NCBI GenBank assembly: GCA_027339635.1
Contig: DAHWNZ010000004.1
Location: forward strand, 1-64,000
Reading direction: 5' to 3'
Origin: AG-12 sp027339635
GTDB taxonomy: Bacteria > Chloroflexota > Dormibacteria > Aeolococcales > Bog-877
DNA length: 64,000 nucleotides
The translations under genes and the position numbers were made by a program. Shown in pieces: positions 7,878 through 17,497 of the stretch. The notes beneath the pieces were generated by a model. That model was not told where the DNA came from. It did no database searches and saw only the letters and a list, made by a program, of their open reading frames with translations. Position 1 is the first letter of the stretch; each line of letters begins with the position of its first letter.

Positions 7878-10442
7878 GTGCCCGAAGCAAATGTCTCGCT
7901 GACCCAATCCGAGGCCAGGTCCAGAGCCTCCCTGATCCGTGACTGCTCTTACCTGCTGGAACTGGATTGCGTAGGGGATCCCGACTCGTACCGGTTTCGA
8001 GTGGTGATCGAGTTCCGGGCGCAGCCGGGGAGCTCGACCTTCCTGGATGCGCAGGTGGACCGAATCGAGGAGTTGCTCTGGCAGGGGAAGCCGCTCGGGC
8101 TGGAGGCCCTTGGCGGCCAGCGGATTCACCTGAGCGACCTGGCCCCCCACAACGTCCTGGAGGTGAGGGGACGTTCCGCATATCACCGAGCGGGCCTGGG
8201 GCTGCACCTGGCCGTGGACCAGGCCGACGGCGAGCGGTACCTGTACTCGGACTTCGAGCCCGCGGAAGCCCATCGCGTGTTTCCCTGCTTCGATCAACCC
8301 GATATCAAGGCGCCGATCACCCTCAGGATGAGGGTGCCCCAGGACTGGACCGTGATCTCGGCCGAGCCCGGAGTGGCGGGCAAGGCGGCGGACGCCGAGG
8401 GCGCCCGCTGGTGGGACTTTCCCCCAACCCCACCGCTGTCGCCGTATGTGCTCGGTATCGCGGCGGGGCGGCTGCACGCGGTACGAAAGCAGCATCACGG
8501 CATCGACCTCGCCCTCTACTCGCCCCTCTCCCTGGGGCAGGACCTGGAGAAGGCGGCTCCCGAGGTCTTTGAGATCACGGGCCAGGGACTGGACTTTTAC
8601 CGAGAGCTCTACCGGATGCCCTATCCGTTCTCCAAGTACGATCAGGTCTTCTGCTTGGAAAAGGTCAACGGGGCGATGGAGTCACCCGGCTGCGTCACCA
8701 TCACCGACCGCATGATCTATCGGGGCCGACCGTCCGCTCGCGAGAGCTCCCTGCGAGCCGAGGTGATCCTCCACGAGATGGCCCACATGTGGTTCGGTGA
8801 CCTGGTCACCCTGCGCTGGTGGGACGACCTCTGGCTCAACGAGAGCTTCGCCACCTTCATGGCGGCTGTCGCCCAGGACAGGGCGACCGGATTCACCGAC
8901 GCCTGGACCTACTGGGCTACCGCCTTCAAGCAGGTCGCGGTGGAGGAGGACCAGCACACAACCTCGCATCCGGTGGTGACCGCGGTGCCGGACGTGGAGG
9001 CGGTGCACCTGAACTTCGATCGCATCACCTACCAGAAGGGTGCCGCGGTTCTTCGCCAGCTGGCGGCCTGGGTCGGCGAGGAGGCATTCTTCGACGCCAT
9101 CCACGCACATCTGGAGCGACATCGCTTCGGCAACGCCGAATTCAAAGACCTCCTGGAGGCTCTGGAGGAAACCTCGGGCCGCGACGTGTTCGCCTGGAGC
9201 CGCTCCTGGCTGGAGACGGTCGGGATCAACACCCTGAGGATCGAGATTGGTGACGGCGCGGAGCGGGTCGGAGAGACTATCACCTCGGCGACGGTCAATC
9301 AGACCGCCAGCTCGGCTCAGCCCACCCTGAGATCTCATCGCATCGGTGTCGGCCTGTACGACTGGCTGGAGGGAAGGCTAGGGAGAAGGCGTGGCTTCGA
9401 AGTCGACGTTGCGGGACCCACCACGCCGGTGCCGGAGCTGCTTGGCGAGGGTCGCCCCCCTCTCCTGCTACCCAACGATGGGGCCCTCAGTTACGCGAAG
9501 GTTCGCCTCGATCCGGTGTCGCTGGCGACGGTCGAGGACCATCTCGGCTCCGTCCAGGACCCCCTGGCCAGAGCCGTGGTCTGGGACTGCATGTGGGACA
9601 TGGTGCGAGATGCCGAGCTGCCGGCGAGCCGCTACGTGCGGATGGTGGCCCGCCACCTGACTTCGGAGACTGATGGCTCCCTGGTTCCGACCGTCCTTGG
9701 TGGAGCCCGCAGCGCCCTGTCCCGCTACGCGGCGTCAGGCGTGGGGGATCGTCTGGAGGCAGAGCTCGCGGATGCGTGCTCGCTGGCTCTAAGCCATTCA
9801 GAGGCCGGCAGTCCCGAGCAGCTCACCTGGCTGCGAGCGTTCATTGCGGCGGCGGTCACGGACACGCAGCTTCGACACTGCCAGGAGATGCTGGACGGAC
9901 GCCGCGTCCTGGACGGGGTCGCTCTGGACCTGGAGCTGCGCTGGCGCTTGGTCACGGCGCTCGCCGCCCGGGGGAGGATGGATCAAGCCGCGGTCCAGCG
10001 GATGCGCCGGGCAGACCCCACATCCACCGGGGTCGTGCGCGGCTTGGCGGCTCAGGGGGCGATGCCTTCGGCGACAGCCAAGGAGGAGGTTTTCTCCTAC
10101 CTGTTCACGGATGACTCGGCGACGGTGGAGGCGGCGATCTGGATCGGCCGGGCATTCTCCGGGATCCGGCGAGACGATCTGCTGCTCCCATTCATACCAC
10201 GCTTCTTCACGGCCCTCGATGCCAGCAGAGCCCACCGGGGGCCAGACTTCGCGCGCGACCTCGCCTACTGGTTCCTGCCGGCTCTCCCTCCCAGCCCGGA
10301 GCTGGTTGCCGCCCTGCACGGCCAGCTTGGCCGCAGCGACCTTCCCGCCGACCTGAGGCGGATCTTTCAGGATGGCATGGAGGAGGCGGAGAGAGCCGTT
10401 CGGGCCCGGGCGGTCGACGAGGCGGCGGTCGCCGCCCTGTAG
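7878..10442 (+). CDS. pepN: Aminopeptidase N (M1 family zinc metallopeptidase)
   Basis: The 854-residue protein has the full M1 layout. An N-terminal saddle domain leads to the substrate motif NGAMESPG. The zinc site HEMAHMWFGD follows, with the third ligand in WLNESFATF 18 residues on. A long helical C-terminal domain of ERAP1/PepN type ends it. Length fits actinobacterial PepN (~850). It removes N-terminal residues from peptides in the cytoplasm. The GTG at 7878 starts 41 nt after the permease stop, so the two may be co-transcribed: peptide turnover beside amino-acid transport. All catalytic residues are present. Confidence 0.95.
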   Translation: MPEANVSLTQSEARSRASLIRDCSYLLELDCVGDPDSYRFRVVIEFRAQPGSSTFLDAQVDRIEELLWQGKPLGLEALGGQRIHLSDLAPHNVLEVRGRSAYHRAGLGLHLAVDQADGERYLYSDFEPAEAHRVFPCFDQPDIKAPITLRMRVPQDWTVISAEPGVAGKAADAEGARWWDFPPTPPLSPYVLGIAAGRLHAVRKQHHGIDLALYSPLSLGQDLEKAAPEVFEITGQGLDFYRELYRMPYPFSKYDQVFCLEKVNGAMESPGCVTITDRMIYRGRPSARESSLRAEVILHEMAHMWFGDLVTLRWWDDLWLNESFATFMAAVAQDRATGFTDAWTYWATAFKQVAVEEDQHTTSHPVVTAVPDVEAVHLNFDRITYQKGAAVLRQLAAWVGEEAFFDAIHAHLERHRFGNAEFKDLLEALEETSGRDVFAWSRSWLETVGINTLRIEIGDGAERVGETITSATVNQTASSAQPTLRSHRIGVGLYDWLEGRLGRRRGFEVDVAGPTTPVPELLGEGRPPLLLPNDGALSYAKVRLDPVSLATVEDHLGSVQDPLARAVVWDCMWDMVRDAELPASRYVRMVARHLTSETDGSLVPTVLGGARSALSRYAASGVGDRLEAELADACSLALSHSEAGSPEQLTWLRAFIAAAVTDTQLRHCQEMLDGRRVLDGVALDLELRWRLVTALAARGRMDQAAVQRMRRADPTSTGVVRGLAAQGAMPSATAKEEVFSYLFTDDSATVEAAIWIGRAFSGIRRDDLLLPFIPRFFTALDASRAHRGPDFARDLAYWFLPALPPSPELVAALHGQLGRSDLPADLRRIFQDGMEEAERAVRARAVDEAAVAAL

Positions 10443-10486
10443 CGCGCCAGCCCGGCCACTCCCTCAGCAGCGTCTATCCTCGCCCA

Positions 10487-11281
10487 ATGGGTTACCCCAC
10501 ATTCCCCGGCAAGCACGCTCTGGCGCCCTTCATCAGCCCGTCGGAATACCGGGAGTACCTTCGCAGCAACTTCGGGTGGGAGGGCCTGCCGGAGCTGGCC
10601 GGAACCATCCTCACCTTCCAGCCCTCGTTCTTTCGCGAGGTGGTACGGACTCGGCGCTGGGAGCGGCTCAAGGTGCCGACCTCCGCGCTCGGTGAGTACT
10701 ACACCCTGGACACACCTGGCGGCGCCGTCGGGCTCAGCGGCGGCTTCGGAGTTGGGGCCCCGGCGGCGACCAACCGCCTGGAGGACATCGGTGCCTCCGG
10801 CTGCGCCCGCTTCGTGGCCATCGGTTTCGCGGGCGGGCTCCAGCCGGGGATGCATGCCGGTGACCTTGTCCTCTGTGACCGGGCGATCCGAGATGAGGGT
10901 GTCTCCCATCACTACGCACCGTGGGCAAAGTACGCAACGCCGTCCAGGCTTCTCACGGCGCGACTTCACGAGGTGATGGTCGCAGCCGGTCTGGACCATC
11001 GGACCGGACCGACGTGGACGATCGACACCCCCTACCGGGAGACCGTCGACGAGCTGCGGCGATATCAGCAAGAGGGAGTGTTGACGGTCGAGATGGAGGC
11101 GGCGGCACTGGCCACGGTGTGCAAGGTCCGCGACTTCGAGTTCGCCACCGCCTTCACGATCAGTGACAGCCTGGCGGATCCCGAGTGGCGCCCGCAGTTT
11201 CACCACGATGCGGCGGCCATCGGGCTGGGCCACCTGCTGGATGCCGCGATAGCTGCTCTCACCACCACAGAGCCTGATTGA
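10487..11281 (+). CDS. Nucleoside phosphorylase (uridine/purine phosphorylase-like, PNP_UDP_1)
   Basis: The 264-residue protein carries the trimeric/hexameric nucleoside phosphorylase fold. A Gly-rich phosphate loop lies around GLSGGFGVGAP, a second Gly motif at IGFAGGLQPG, and the ribose-binding signature VEMEAAALA near residue 203. It would cleave a nucleoside with phosphate to base plus ribose-1-phosphate in nucleoside salvage. Base specificity cannot be read from the sequence. It begins with ATG 45 nt after pepN and may be in the same transcript. Confidence 0.85.
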   Translation: MGYPTFPGKHALAPFISPSEYREYLRSNFGWEGLPELAGTILTFQPSFFREVVRTRRWERLKVPTSALGEYYTLDTPGGAVGLSGGFGVGAPAATNRLEDIGASGCARFVAIGFAGGLQPGMHAGDLVLCDRAIRDEGVSHHYAPWAKYATPSRLLTARLHEVMVAAGLDHRTGPTWTIDTPYRETVDELRRYQQEGVLTVEMEAAALATVCKVRDFEFATAFTISDSLADPEWRPQFHHDAAAIGLGHLLDAAIAALTTTEPD

Positions 11282-11297
11282 CCCGCTGCCCAATCCC

Positions 11298-11317
11298 CGG
11301 GCCGGCATCGCGGCCCG
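11298..11317 (+). terminator. GC-rich hairpin after the nucleoside phosphorylase
   Basis: CGGGCCG and CGGCCCG arms (7 bp, perfect) flank a 6-nt loop 17 nt past the stop codon. No T run follows, so this is a possible but weak terminator. Confidence 0.4.
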
Positions 11318-11519
11318 GATCCGAAAGCGGCCTCTGACTCTGGGTCTCAACGCTAGGGCTGAGCCGGGCCCAGGCCGACCTCTGAACTGGCCGATCCATG
11401 ACCAACTGCTACCTGTAGCGAACAGGGGAAGGGCGTCAGACGGCGGGTGGCGGCGGCGGGGAAGGGCGGCCGCACTTCCCCGTCAGAGTCGCCATCGGGA
11501 CTGTAACAGTTAGGAAAAG

Positions 11520-14500
11520 GTGCACCTGAACCGACGTCCCGGACCTAAGCTCGGTCGGTCCAACATGCGAACCCAGGCCCTCCCCACCCAGCGTCGGACC
11601 GGGACCCCAAGCTGCTCGGAGGAGCTTGATGGGGTCCTCGGCGACCTCTTCCGGCAAGTACGTGTCCCCCTCGCCGTCCTGGGGCTGGACCAGCGGATCA
11701 GGAGGGCCAACGAAGCATTCTGCGCCCTGGTCGGCCGGGCGGAAGAGGAGCTGGTGGGCCGCCGGACCCTCGAGCTGACCCATCCCGAGGACCGCGCCGC
11801 CATCCGGGCTCTGATTCGCAGGCTCCGGAGAGGGCGGCAGGTGTCTGGGCTGGTGAAGCGCTACGTCCACTCGGATGGGCATGCCGTTTTTGTGCTGGTG
11901 ACCACGTCCAACCTCCAAGGTGGGGACGGCGCCGGCCTCGGGACCCTTGTCCAGGCCCAGGACATCTCCGCCCAGGTGCAGCTGCGCCAGCAACTGACCC
12001 ACCTGGACCGATTCCAGGCAGCCCGGAACGAGATCAGTCGGGCGGTGCTCAGAGCTCAATCCGAAGAGGAGCTTTGGGAAACGACCTGCCGAGTCGCGGT
12101 GGAGGCGGGAGGGGTGAACCTGGCTTGGATAGGAGTTCTGGGAGCGGATGGCCGGGTCGTGCCCAAGGCAAGCTTTGGCAATGGTGGCGGACACCTCGAG
12201 GGTGCGGAAGCCGCCGCCAACCCTGGTCGACTCGGGGGCGGTGGACCCCTTGGGCGTGTGCTCGACGGGGGTCACACCATCTTTCAGGACCTTTCCTTGG
12301 ATCCGGGTCTCGAGCCATCGGGGGACCTCTCCCAGGGACTTTCGCTGCGCAGTGCTGCGTGGTTCCCGCTCAAGCACGGCGCCCGGGTCATCGGCGTGCT
12401 CGCCGTCTATTCGGACGCCATCAACTTCTTCGGGGAGGAGTCGGTCACGCTGCTCAACCGCATCACGTCCGATTTCGAAGTCGCAACTCTCGCGCTCGAG
12501 GCCCGGGACACTGAGGAGACGTCGGCGGCGCTGCTCCAGAACCAACTCAGGCGCCTCAACTACGTGGTGGAGCGAACTGGGGTAGCCACCGCCACCCTGA
12601 CCGAGGACCTCCGGTTCACCCAGGTCAACCCGGCACTGGGGGATCTCCTGGGCACCGATCCCGGGCACCTCGTGGGCCGAACGCTGCTGGACTTTGTACC
12701 TTCCAGCCAGCGCAGACGGGTACGCCGTGGTTACCTCGGCCTGGTGAACGGCCCCCGGGGAGCTCTGGCCAAGCTCGAACACGAGCTGGTGAGCACCGCT
12801 GGCGACACGCGCTGGGTGGTGGCTTCCGGAACCAAGGTGCCCGAGATGAACCCAGACTTCGGAGTCGTCCTGTGGCAGGCTCAGGACGTCACCCGGCAGC
12901 ATCTGGCTGAGGCGACCGCGAACAGAAAGTCTGCCCAGCAGGCCGCGGTGGCCGAGCTGGGCCAGAGGGCGCTGGCGTCTGACGACATCAACTGCCTGAT
13001 GCAGGTGGCCAGCCAAATGCTGCGGGACCAGCTGGGAGTCGACAAGGCCTCGGTGCTGTGCTGGAACCGAGCTCACGACTCCTTTCGGTTCGTGGCCGGC
13101 GTGGGCTGGGACGCTAGCGTCATCGGGGGTGCCCTGATCCCGGGCGGACGGCACTCCCTGGCGGGTTACACGGTCAGATCCACAGCGGCCGTCGTGTCGG
13201 ACTTCGACTCGGAGACCCGCTTCGACGAGGGACCCCTGCAGGAGATCTACGGCGTTCGTTCCGGAATGGCCGTGCCCATCATCGCCGGGGATCAGCCGTA
13301 CGGCGTTCTCGAGGCGTTCACCATCGAGCATCATGAGTTCCCCGGCGATGACATCCATTACGCGCTCGGGCTGGCGCATGTCCTGGGAGCGGCCCTGGCG
13401 CGACGGCGCACGGAGGTGGCTCTGCAGCAGCAAGCCCTCCACGACCCCTTGACCGGGTTGCCCAACCGGACCCTGCTCCTGGACCGCATCCCCGCGGCGA
13501 TCAGCCGGGCCCGGCGCAGCGGGCAGGCCATGGCCGTGATGTTTCTCGACCTCGACCGCCTGAAGGTCGTCAACGACAGCCTGGGCCACAGCGCCGGCGA
13601 CCTGGTGCTCCAGACCGTGGCCCAGAGGCTGGAGCTGGTGGTGCGGCCCAGTGACACGGTGGCCAGGGTCGGTGGAGACGAGTTTGTTGTCCTGGCTGAG
13701 GAGCTCGGGTCGGCGCAGATGGGGATGCTGATGGCCAGACGGCTCGTGCAGACCGTTGAGAACCCAATCAAGGTTGGGGGCCAGGACGTCGTGGTGACCC
13801 TCTGCGCGGGAGTCAGGGTTGCGGATGGTACGGACCTCGCCGCGGACGACCTCCTTAGGGATGCTGACATCGCCATGTACCACGCGAAGCAGGGCGGCGG
13901 CCGGCGCGCGGTCGCTTTCACTCCTGAGATGGGCAACCTCTTCGGGGACCGGGTCAAGCTGGAGGCGGACCTCCACCGCGCGACGTCAAAGGACGAGCTG
14001 GTGGTTCAATACCAGCCGCTGGTGGAGCTCGAAGGCGGGACCGTGGTCGGCGCGGAGGCGCTCGTGCGCTGGAACCACCCGGAGCGTGGCCTCCTCTCCC
14101 CCGCCGAGTTCATACCACTGGCGGAAGAAACCGGCCTCATCCTGGAGATTGGGGCCTTCGTGTTGCGGCAAGCCTGTGCCGCCTGCAAGCGCTGGAGCGC
14201 GCTCCTATCCGACCGCCAGCCCCTGGTCGCTGTGAACCTCTCCACCAGGCAGCTCCTGGATCCGGGAATTGTGGACATGGTCGCGGCCACTCTGGAGGAC
14301 ACGGGACTGCCGGCGGCTTTGCTCAGCATGGAGATCACCGAGACCGCCTTGCTGGCCAACTCCATGGCTGCTGTCTCCGCCCTGGACGCCCTGCACGGAC
14401 TGGGCGTCCAGCTGGCACTCGACGACTTCGGGACCGGCTACTCCTCAGTGGTCCACCTGAAGCGGTTCAATCTGGACCACCTGAAACTCGACAAGGCGTT

Positions 14501-14726
14501 CGTCGACGAGGTGGACACCAACCCCAGGGACGCCGCCATCGTCGGCGGGCTGATCCAGCTGGCCCATGCGATCGGGTTGACCGCCGTCGCGGAGGGAGTC
14601 GAGACTCAAGGACAGTTGCAAGCCCTTCGCCGCCTGGGCTGCGACGTCGCCCAGGGATACCTGATGGCTCGGCCACTCCCCGAGGCCGAGTTTGAGCAGC
14701 TCTGGGTGAGCGGAAGATCCTTCTGA
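11520..14726 (+). CDS. PAS-GAF-PAS-GAF-GGDEF-EAL cyclic-di-GMP turnover protein
   Basis: This 1,068-residue cytoplasmic sensor enzyme has, in order, PAS (~45-150), GAF (~170-340), PAS (~345-465), GAF (~475-640), GGDEF (~650-805) and EAL (~820-1060). The GGDEF motif is intact at 718-722 and is preceded by the inhibitory-site pattern R-P-S-D five residues before it. The EAL motif is intact at 846-848, with the downstream catalytic set (NLST, MEITET, LDDFGTGYSS, KLDKAF, EGVETQ) all present. Both diguanylate cyclase and phosphodiesterase activities are therefore possible, tuned by the sensory domains. The start is GTG 11520 behind AGGA; ATG 11565 is an alternative. There is no signal peptide or membrane segment. 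Confidence 0.93.
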   Translation: MHLNRRPGPKLGRSNMRTQALPTQRRTGTPSCSEELDGVLGDLFRQVRVPLAVLGLDQRIRRANEAFCALVGRAEEELVGRRTLELTHPEDRAAIRALIRRLRRGRQVSGLVKRYVHSDGHAVFVLVTTSNLQGGDGAGLGTLVQAQDISAQVQLRQQLTHLDRFQAARNEISRAVLRAQSEEELWETTCRVAVEAGGVNLAWIGVLGADGRVVPKASFGNGGGHLEGAEAAANPGRLGGGGPLGRVLDGGHTIFQDLSLDPGLEPSGDLSQGLSLRSAAWFPLKHGARVIGVLAVYSDAINFFGEESVTLLNRITSDFEVATLALEARDTEETSAALLQNQLRRLNYVVERTGVATATLTEDLRFTQVNPALGDLLGTDPGHLVGRTLLDFVPSSQRRRVRRGYLGLVNGPRGALAKLEHELVSTAGDTRWVVASGTKVPEMNPDFGVVLWQAQDVTRQHLAEATANRKSAQQAAVAELGQRALASDDINCLMQVASQMLRDQLGVDKASVLCWNRAHDSFRFVAGVGWDASVIGGALIPGGRHSLAGYTVRSTAAVVSDFDSETRFDEGPLQEIYGVRSGMAVPIIAGDQPYGVLEAFTIEHHEFPGDDIHYALGLAHVLGAALARRRTEVALQQQALHDPLTGLPNRTLLLDRIPAAISRARRSGQAMAVMFLDLDRLKVVNDSLGHSAGDLVLQTVAQRLELVVRPSDTVARVGGDEFVVLAEELGSAQMGMLMARRLVQTVENPIKVGGQDVVVTLCAGVRVADGTDLAADDLLRDADIAMYHAKQGGGRRAVAFTPEMGNLFGDRVKLEADLHRATSKDELVVQYQPLVELEGGTVVGAEALVRWNHPERGLLSPAEFIPLAEETGLILEIGAFVLRQACAACKRWSALLSDRQPLVAVNLSTRQLLDPGIVDMVAATLEDTGLPAALLSMEITETALLANSMAAVSALDALHGLGVQLALDDFGTGYSSVVHLKRFNLDHLKLDKAFVDEVDTNPRDAAIVGGLIQLAHAIGLTAVAEGVETQGQLQALRRLGCDVAQGYLMARPLPEAEFEQLWVSGRSF

Positions 14727-14824
14727 CTCGAACGGGCTGCGATGCATGGGGCACCAGCAACCAACCGCGCCCTCGCCGTCGATTAGAACTCGCCGGCCGC
14801 CCAATCCTCAGGAATGACACCGCA

Positions 14825-14869
14825 CCGGGGCCTCAGCGCGGCAGCCGACTGGCTGCGCTCAGGCCCCGG
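14825..14869. terminator. Strong hairpin between convergent genes
   Basis: An imperfect inverted repeat with a CCGGGGCCT...AGGCCCCGG outer stem and an inner AGCGC/GCGCT stem lies between the convergent GGDEF-EAL gene and FAD-oxidoreductase gene. It contains the latter's stop codon at 14859-14861. Its position suits a shared terminator. Confidence 0.55.
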
Positions 14870-16346
14870 CAGGCGGAGCCATCGAAGTCGGCCTCAACCG
14901 CCCCACGTCAGGCGGATCCGATATCCCAAAGCTGTGACGCAGCGCTGACAGGGCGGCCAGTTCCCCACACCGCCCATGTACCCCGGGGCCCGGGGGGGTG
15001 GCCGAGGAGCAGAGGTAGATCCCACGAAGGGGCGTGCGGTACGGGTCCCATCGCATGGCGGGTCTGGCCAGGGTCTGACCCAGATCCTGCCTGCCGGAGC
15101 CGATGTCCCCGCCAACATAGTTGGGATTGTGGTGCTCCTGCTCGGCGGCGGAGCGACGAGTCTTGGCCAGGATCAGGTCCCTGAACCCGGGGGCATACCG
15201 CTCCACCTGGGCTTCGATCCGGTCCGACATGTCGACATTCGACCCCGCGGGCACATGGCAGTAGGTCCACAGGGTGTGCCCTCCGGCAGGTGCCCGGGTC
15301 GGATCGGCGGAACCGGCCTGCACCGCCAGAACATATGGCCGATCTGGATGCCGGCCGCCGACGACCGCGGCCTCCGATCTGGCGACCTCTTCGAACGTGC
15401 CTCCGAGATGGAGGGTGCCAGCTTCCCGGCAGGCGCTATTGCTCCACGGCACCGGTCCCGCCAGGGCGAAGTCGACCTTGCAGACGCCGACGCCGTAGCG
15501 AAAGCCTTCCAGCGACCGGCGGTACCGCCCGTTAAGCCTCGGCCCTGCGATCTCCAGGAATCTGCGCGGGGTGACGTCGAGCAAGACGGCCCGAGCCGGC
15601 GGCAGTTCATCCAGGGAGCTCAACCACCACCCCGTCTCGATACGGCCGCCAGCGGCCTGGAGGGCGTCAACCATGGCGGTGATCAGCCGAGCGCTACCCC
15701 CCTCGACAAACGGCCAACCGACAGCATGGGCCAGAATTGTGAGGAAGAGCCCCACCCCGGCAGTCGGAGATGTCTCCAGTGGTCGCATGGAGTGGGCCGA
15801 CACGCCCGCCATCAGCGCCCGCACATCCTCGGTCCTGAACCTGCGAGCCAGCGCGCTGGCGGGACCGATCGCCCGGATCCCGTAACCGGCGACCGCGAAC
15901 GGACTGCGCGGGAGACTGCGCCAGTCCGAGAGCACCCAGTCGGCAACCTCAGACCAGTGGGCCACGAGGGGGCCGAGGAGGTCACGGTACATCGTGCCGT
16001 CGGCGCCTAGGTCGGCTGCTGTCTCATCAACGGACCGTCGGACCACGGCCGCGCGGCCGCGCTCCAGGGGGTGGGCGAACACGGCTCCCGGATGCGCCAA
16101 TCTAACCCCCCTCGCGCGCAGATCGAACCTTGTGAAGAAGGAGGACGCCAGGGCCAGGGGATGCGCCGTCGCGCATACGTCGTGGCGGTAGCCAGGCAGC
16201 GTCAGTTCCTCGGTCCTACAGCCTCCACCAGGGCTGGATGCCCCCTCTATCACCAGCACCACCAACCCGGCGGCGGCCAGCGTTAGGGCCGCGGCCAGGC
16301 CGTTGGGGCCGCTGCCCACCACCACCGCGTCAGGGGACCCGCTCAT
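14859..16346 (-). CDS. Phytoene-desaturase-like FAD-dependent oxidoreductase
   Basis: From ATG 16346 the protein has 495 residues. It opens directly with a dinucleotide-binding fold: VVVGSGPNGLAAAL, then the acidic strand end VLVIEGASSPGGGCR. The C-terminus keeps the GIYLCSSATPPGPGVHG motif that closes the FAD site in the COG1233 (CrtI/amine-oxidase-like) family. It would oxidise or isomerise a hydrophobic substrate such as a carotenoid or polyprenoid, but no carotenoid genes lie nearby, so the substrate is unknown. The frame stays open upstream to 16511, but that part coincides with a group II intron remnant and is not protein-like, so I use the internal ATG. No clear ribosome site is visible. 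Confidence 0.85.
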   Translation of the reverse strand: MSGSPDAVVVGSGPNGLAAALTLAAAGLVVLVIEGASSPGGGCRTEELTLPGYRHDVCATAHPLALASSFFTRFDLRARGVRLAHPGAVFAHPLERGRAAVVRRSVDETAADLGADGTMYRDLLGPLVAHWSEVADWVLSDWRSLPRSPFAVAGYGIRAIGPASALARRFRTEDVRALMAGVSAHSMRPLETSPTAGVGLFLTILAHAVGWPFVEGGSARLITAMVDALQAAGGRIETGWWLSSLDELPPARAVLLDVTPRRFLEIAGPRLNGRYRRSLEGFRYGVGVCKVDFALAGPVPWSNSACREAGTLHLGGTFEEVARSEAAVVGGRHPDRPYVLAVQAGSADPTRAPAGGHTLWTYCHVPAGSNVDMSDRIEAQVERYAPGFRDLILAKTRRSAAEQEHHNPNYVGGDIGSGRQDLGQTLARPAMRWDPYRTPLRGIYLCSSATPPGPGVHGRCGELAALSALRHSFGISDPPDVGRLRPTSMAPPAGA

Positions 16347-16401
16347 CGGTGGCCAGAGCCGCCGTGCCGGTGCGGCCGACCCGGCTCCCCACTCCCCTTT
16401 C

Positions 16402-16433
16402 GACCCGTGCGTGTGGTTGCCCGCACACGGCTC
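16402..16433 (-). ncRNA. Group II intron domain V (remnant of intron 3' end)
   Basis: On the minus strand this 32-nt segment folds as domain V does. An 8-bp lower helix starts GAGCCGTG (with the catalytic AGC) and pairs with CACGGGTC with one mismatch. A 2-nt CG bulge sits on the 3' side. A 5-bp upper helix TGCGG/CCACA with one mismatch follows, capped by a GCAA (GNRA) tetraloop. It sits 22 nt after a reverse-transcriptase-like C-terminal reading frame, the normal order in these introns. No complete intron is present, so this is a decayed 3' fragment. Confidence 0.65.
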
Positions 16434-16455
16434 ACGGATGGTCTTCCAACCATGG

Positions 16456-16590
16456 TTACGGTGCCTCCGGATCGGGGACGGTGCCACGCAAACGGTAGCG
16501 ACCTTGGTCATGAAACCAGTCGCTGGTCCATCGGGTGGGACGCCCAGCCGTGAGACTCAGCCGTGATCGCCTCACCAGGAAGCGTAGCGC
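16456..16590 (-). pseudogene. C-terminal remnant of a group II intron reverse transcriptase/maturase
   Basis: About 44 residues end in RWTSDWFHDQGRYRLRGTV and a stop, resembling the final segment of group II intron-encoded proteins (W-F-x-x-Q-G-x-Y-R-L-x-G-T). Domain V follows immediately. No catalytic YADD region or upstream domains can be found; the frame upstream belongs to IS21-type DNA. I infer that most of the intron was lost when the IS21-like element inserted or recombined here. Confidence 0.5.
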
Positions 16591-16669
16591 CTGGTGCCCC
16601 ACGGGTTCGGGATCAGCACTTGTGTAGGGTTCCGGTCCCGAATAGCGCAGGGTTCCCCGGCGGCGAAAG

Positions 16670-17404
16670 TTATCTAACCACAGCAGGCCCTCCGTTGCGA
16701 GTGGGGGGTTCCTGGTGAGCTCGCATCCGGTAGCTGTGGCCCCGGATATCGAGCACGGTGGCGTCGTGCAGGAGACGGTCGACAATGGCGCCGGCTACAG
16801 CCTGGTCGGCGAAGACCTGGCCCCAGTCTGAGAAGCCGCGGTTGGAAGTCAGGATCACCACGCCCCGGTCGTAGCGACGGCTGACCACATGGAAGATCCA
16901 GTTGGGCGAAGCCTGGTCCAGCGGTAGGTAGCCCAGCTCGTCAATGACCAGCAGCGAGGGCTTGGTTTAGGTGCGCAGCTTGAGCTGGGCTAGGTCAGAG
17001 GCAGAGGTGAAGTAGGTACGGTAGCCGGCCTCCGTGGCGGCCACGCCCAAGGCAATCGCCAAGTGAGTCTTGCCGACCCCAGGTGGTCCGAGCAGGATCA
17101 CGTTGCGGCGGGCCTCGACGAAGCGCAGGGTGGAGAGCTCAGCCACCACCTTGCGGTCCAGGTTGGGCTGGAAGTCGAAGTCAAAGTCGGCCAGGGTCTT
17201 GTGCACTGGGTAGCGCGCCCAGCGCTACGGCCCCCGCTGCCTACGAGCCTGGGTGGCCTCCACCTCGAGCTCCAGCACCTGGGTGGCGGAGAGCTTCTCC
17301 TTGGTAGCCCAGTCCAGTTCGGGGCTGAGATTCTCGGCGGCGGTGTCGAGCTTGAGGTAGTTCAGGTGCTCCCGCAGCCGCTGGTAACTGCTGGCCCCGT
17401 TCAC
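16670..17404 (-). pseudogene. istB: IS21-family helper ATPase IstB, broken by two in-frame stops
   Basis: The frame reads YQRLREHLNYLKLDTAAENL, then the P-loop LLGPPGVGKTH, Walker B VIDELGYLPLD, sensor TSNRGFSDWG and a C-terminus ending RGHSYRMRAHQE, i.e. a nearly whole IstB. It is interrupted by TAG at 17225-17227 and TAA at 16967-16969, all in one frame. Compared with family members, short in-frame segments are also missing before the first stop and between the P-loop region and Walker B. IstB loads the IstA transposase on target DNA; this copy cannot do so. The true start is probably GTG 17404. No intact istA is present upstream. Confidence 0.85.
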
Positions 17405-17497
17405 CCCAAGCCTCCTCGTACGCAGCCAGGTCACGCACCTCAACCAGCTCTCCCAGTCGGCGCTGCTCAGAGACCGGGCCATGGCCTGTGACTACGG

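Noticed and set aside
11436..13976. An 846-codon open frame antisense to the GGDEF-EAL gene
   Set aside because: It is an exact shadow of a well-supported multi-domain enzyme, shows no domain of its own, and long antisense frames are expected in GC-rich genes.
16347..16511. Longer N-terminus for the FAD oxidoreductase
   Set aside because: The extra 55 residues coincide with group II intron domain V and precede the normal family start, which places the Gly-rich FAD loop near the N-terminus.
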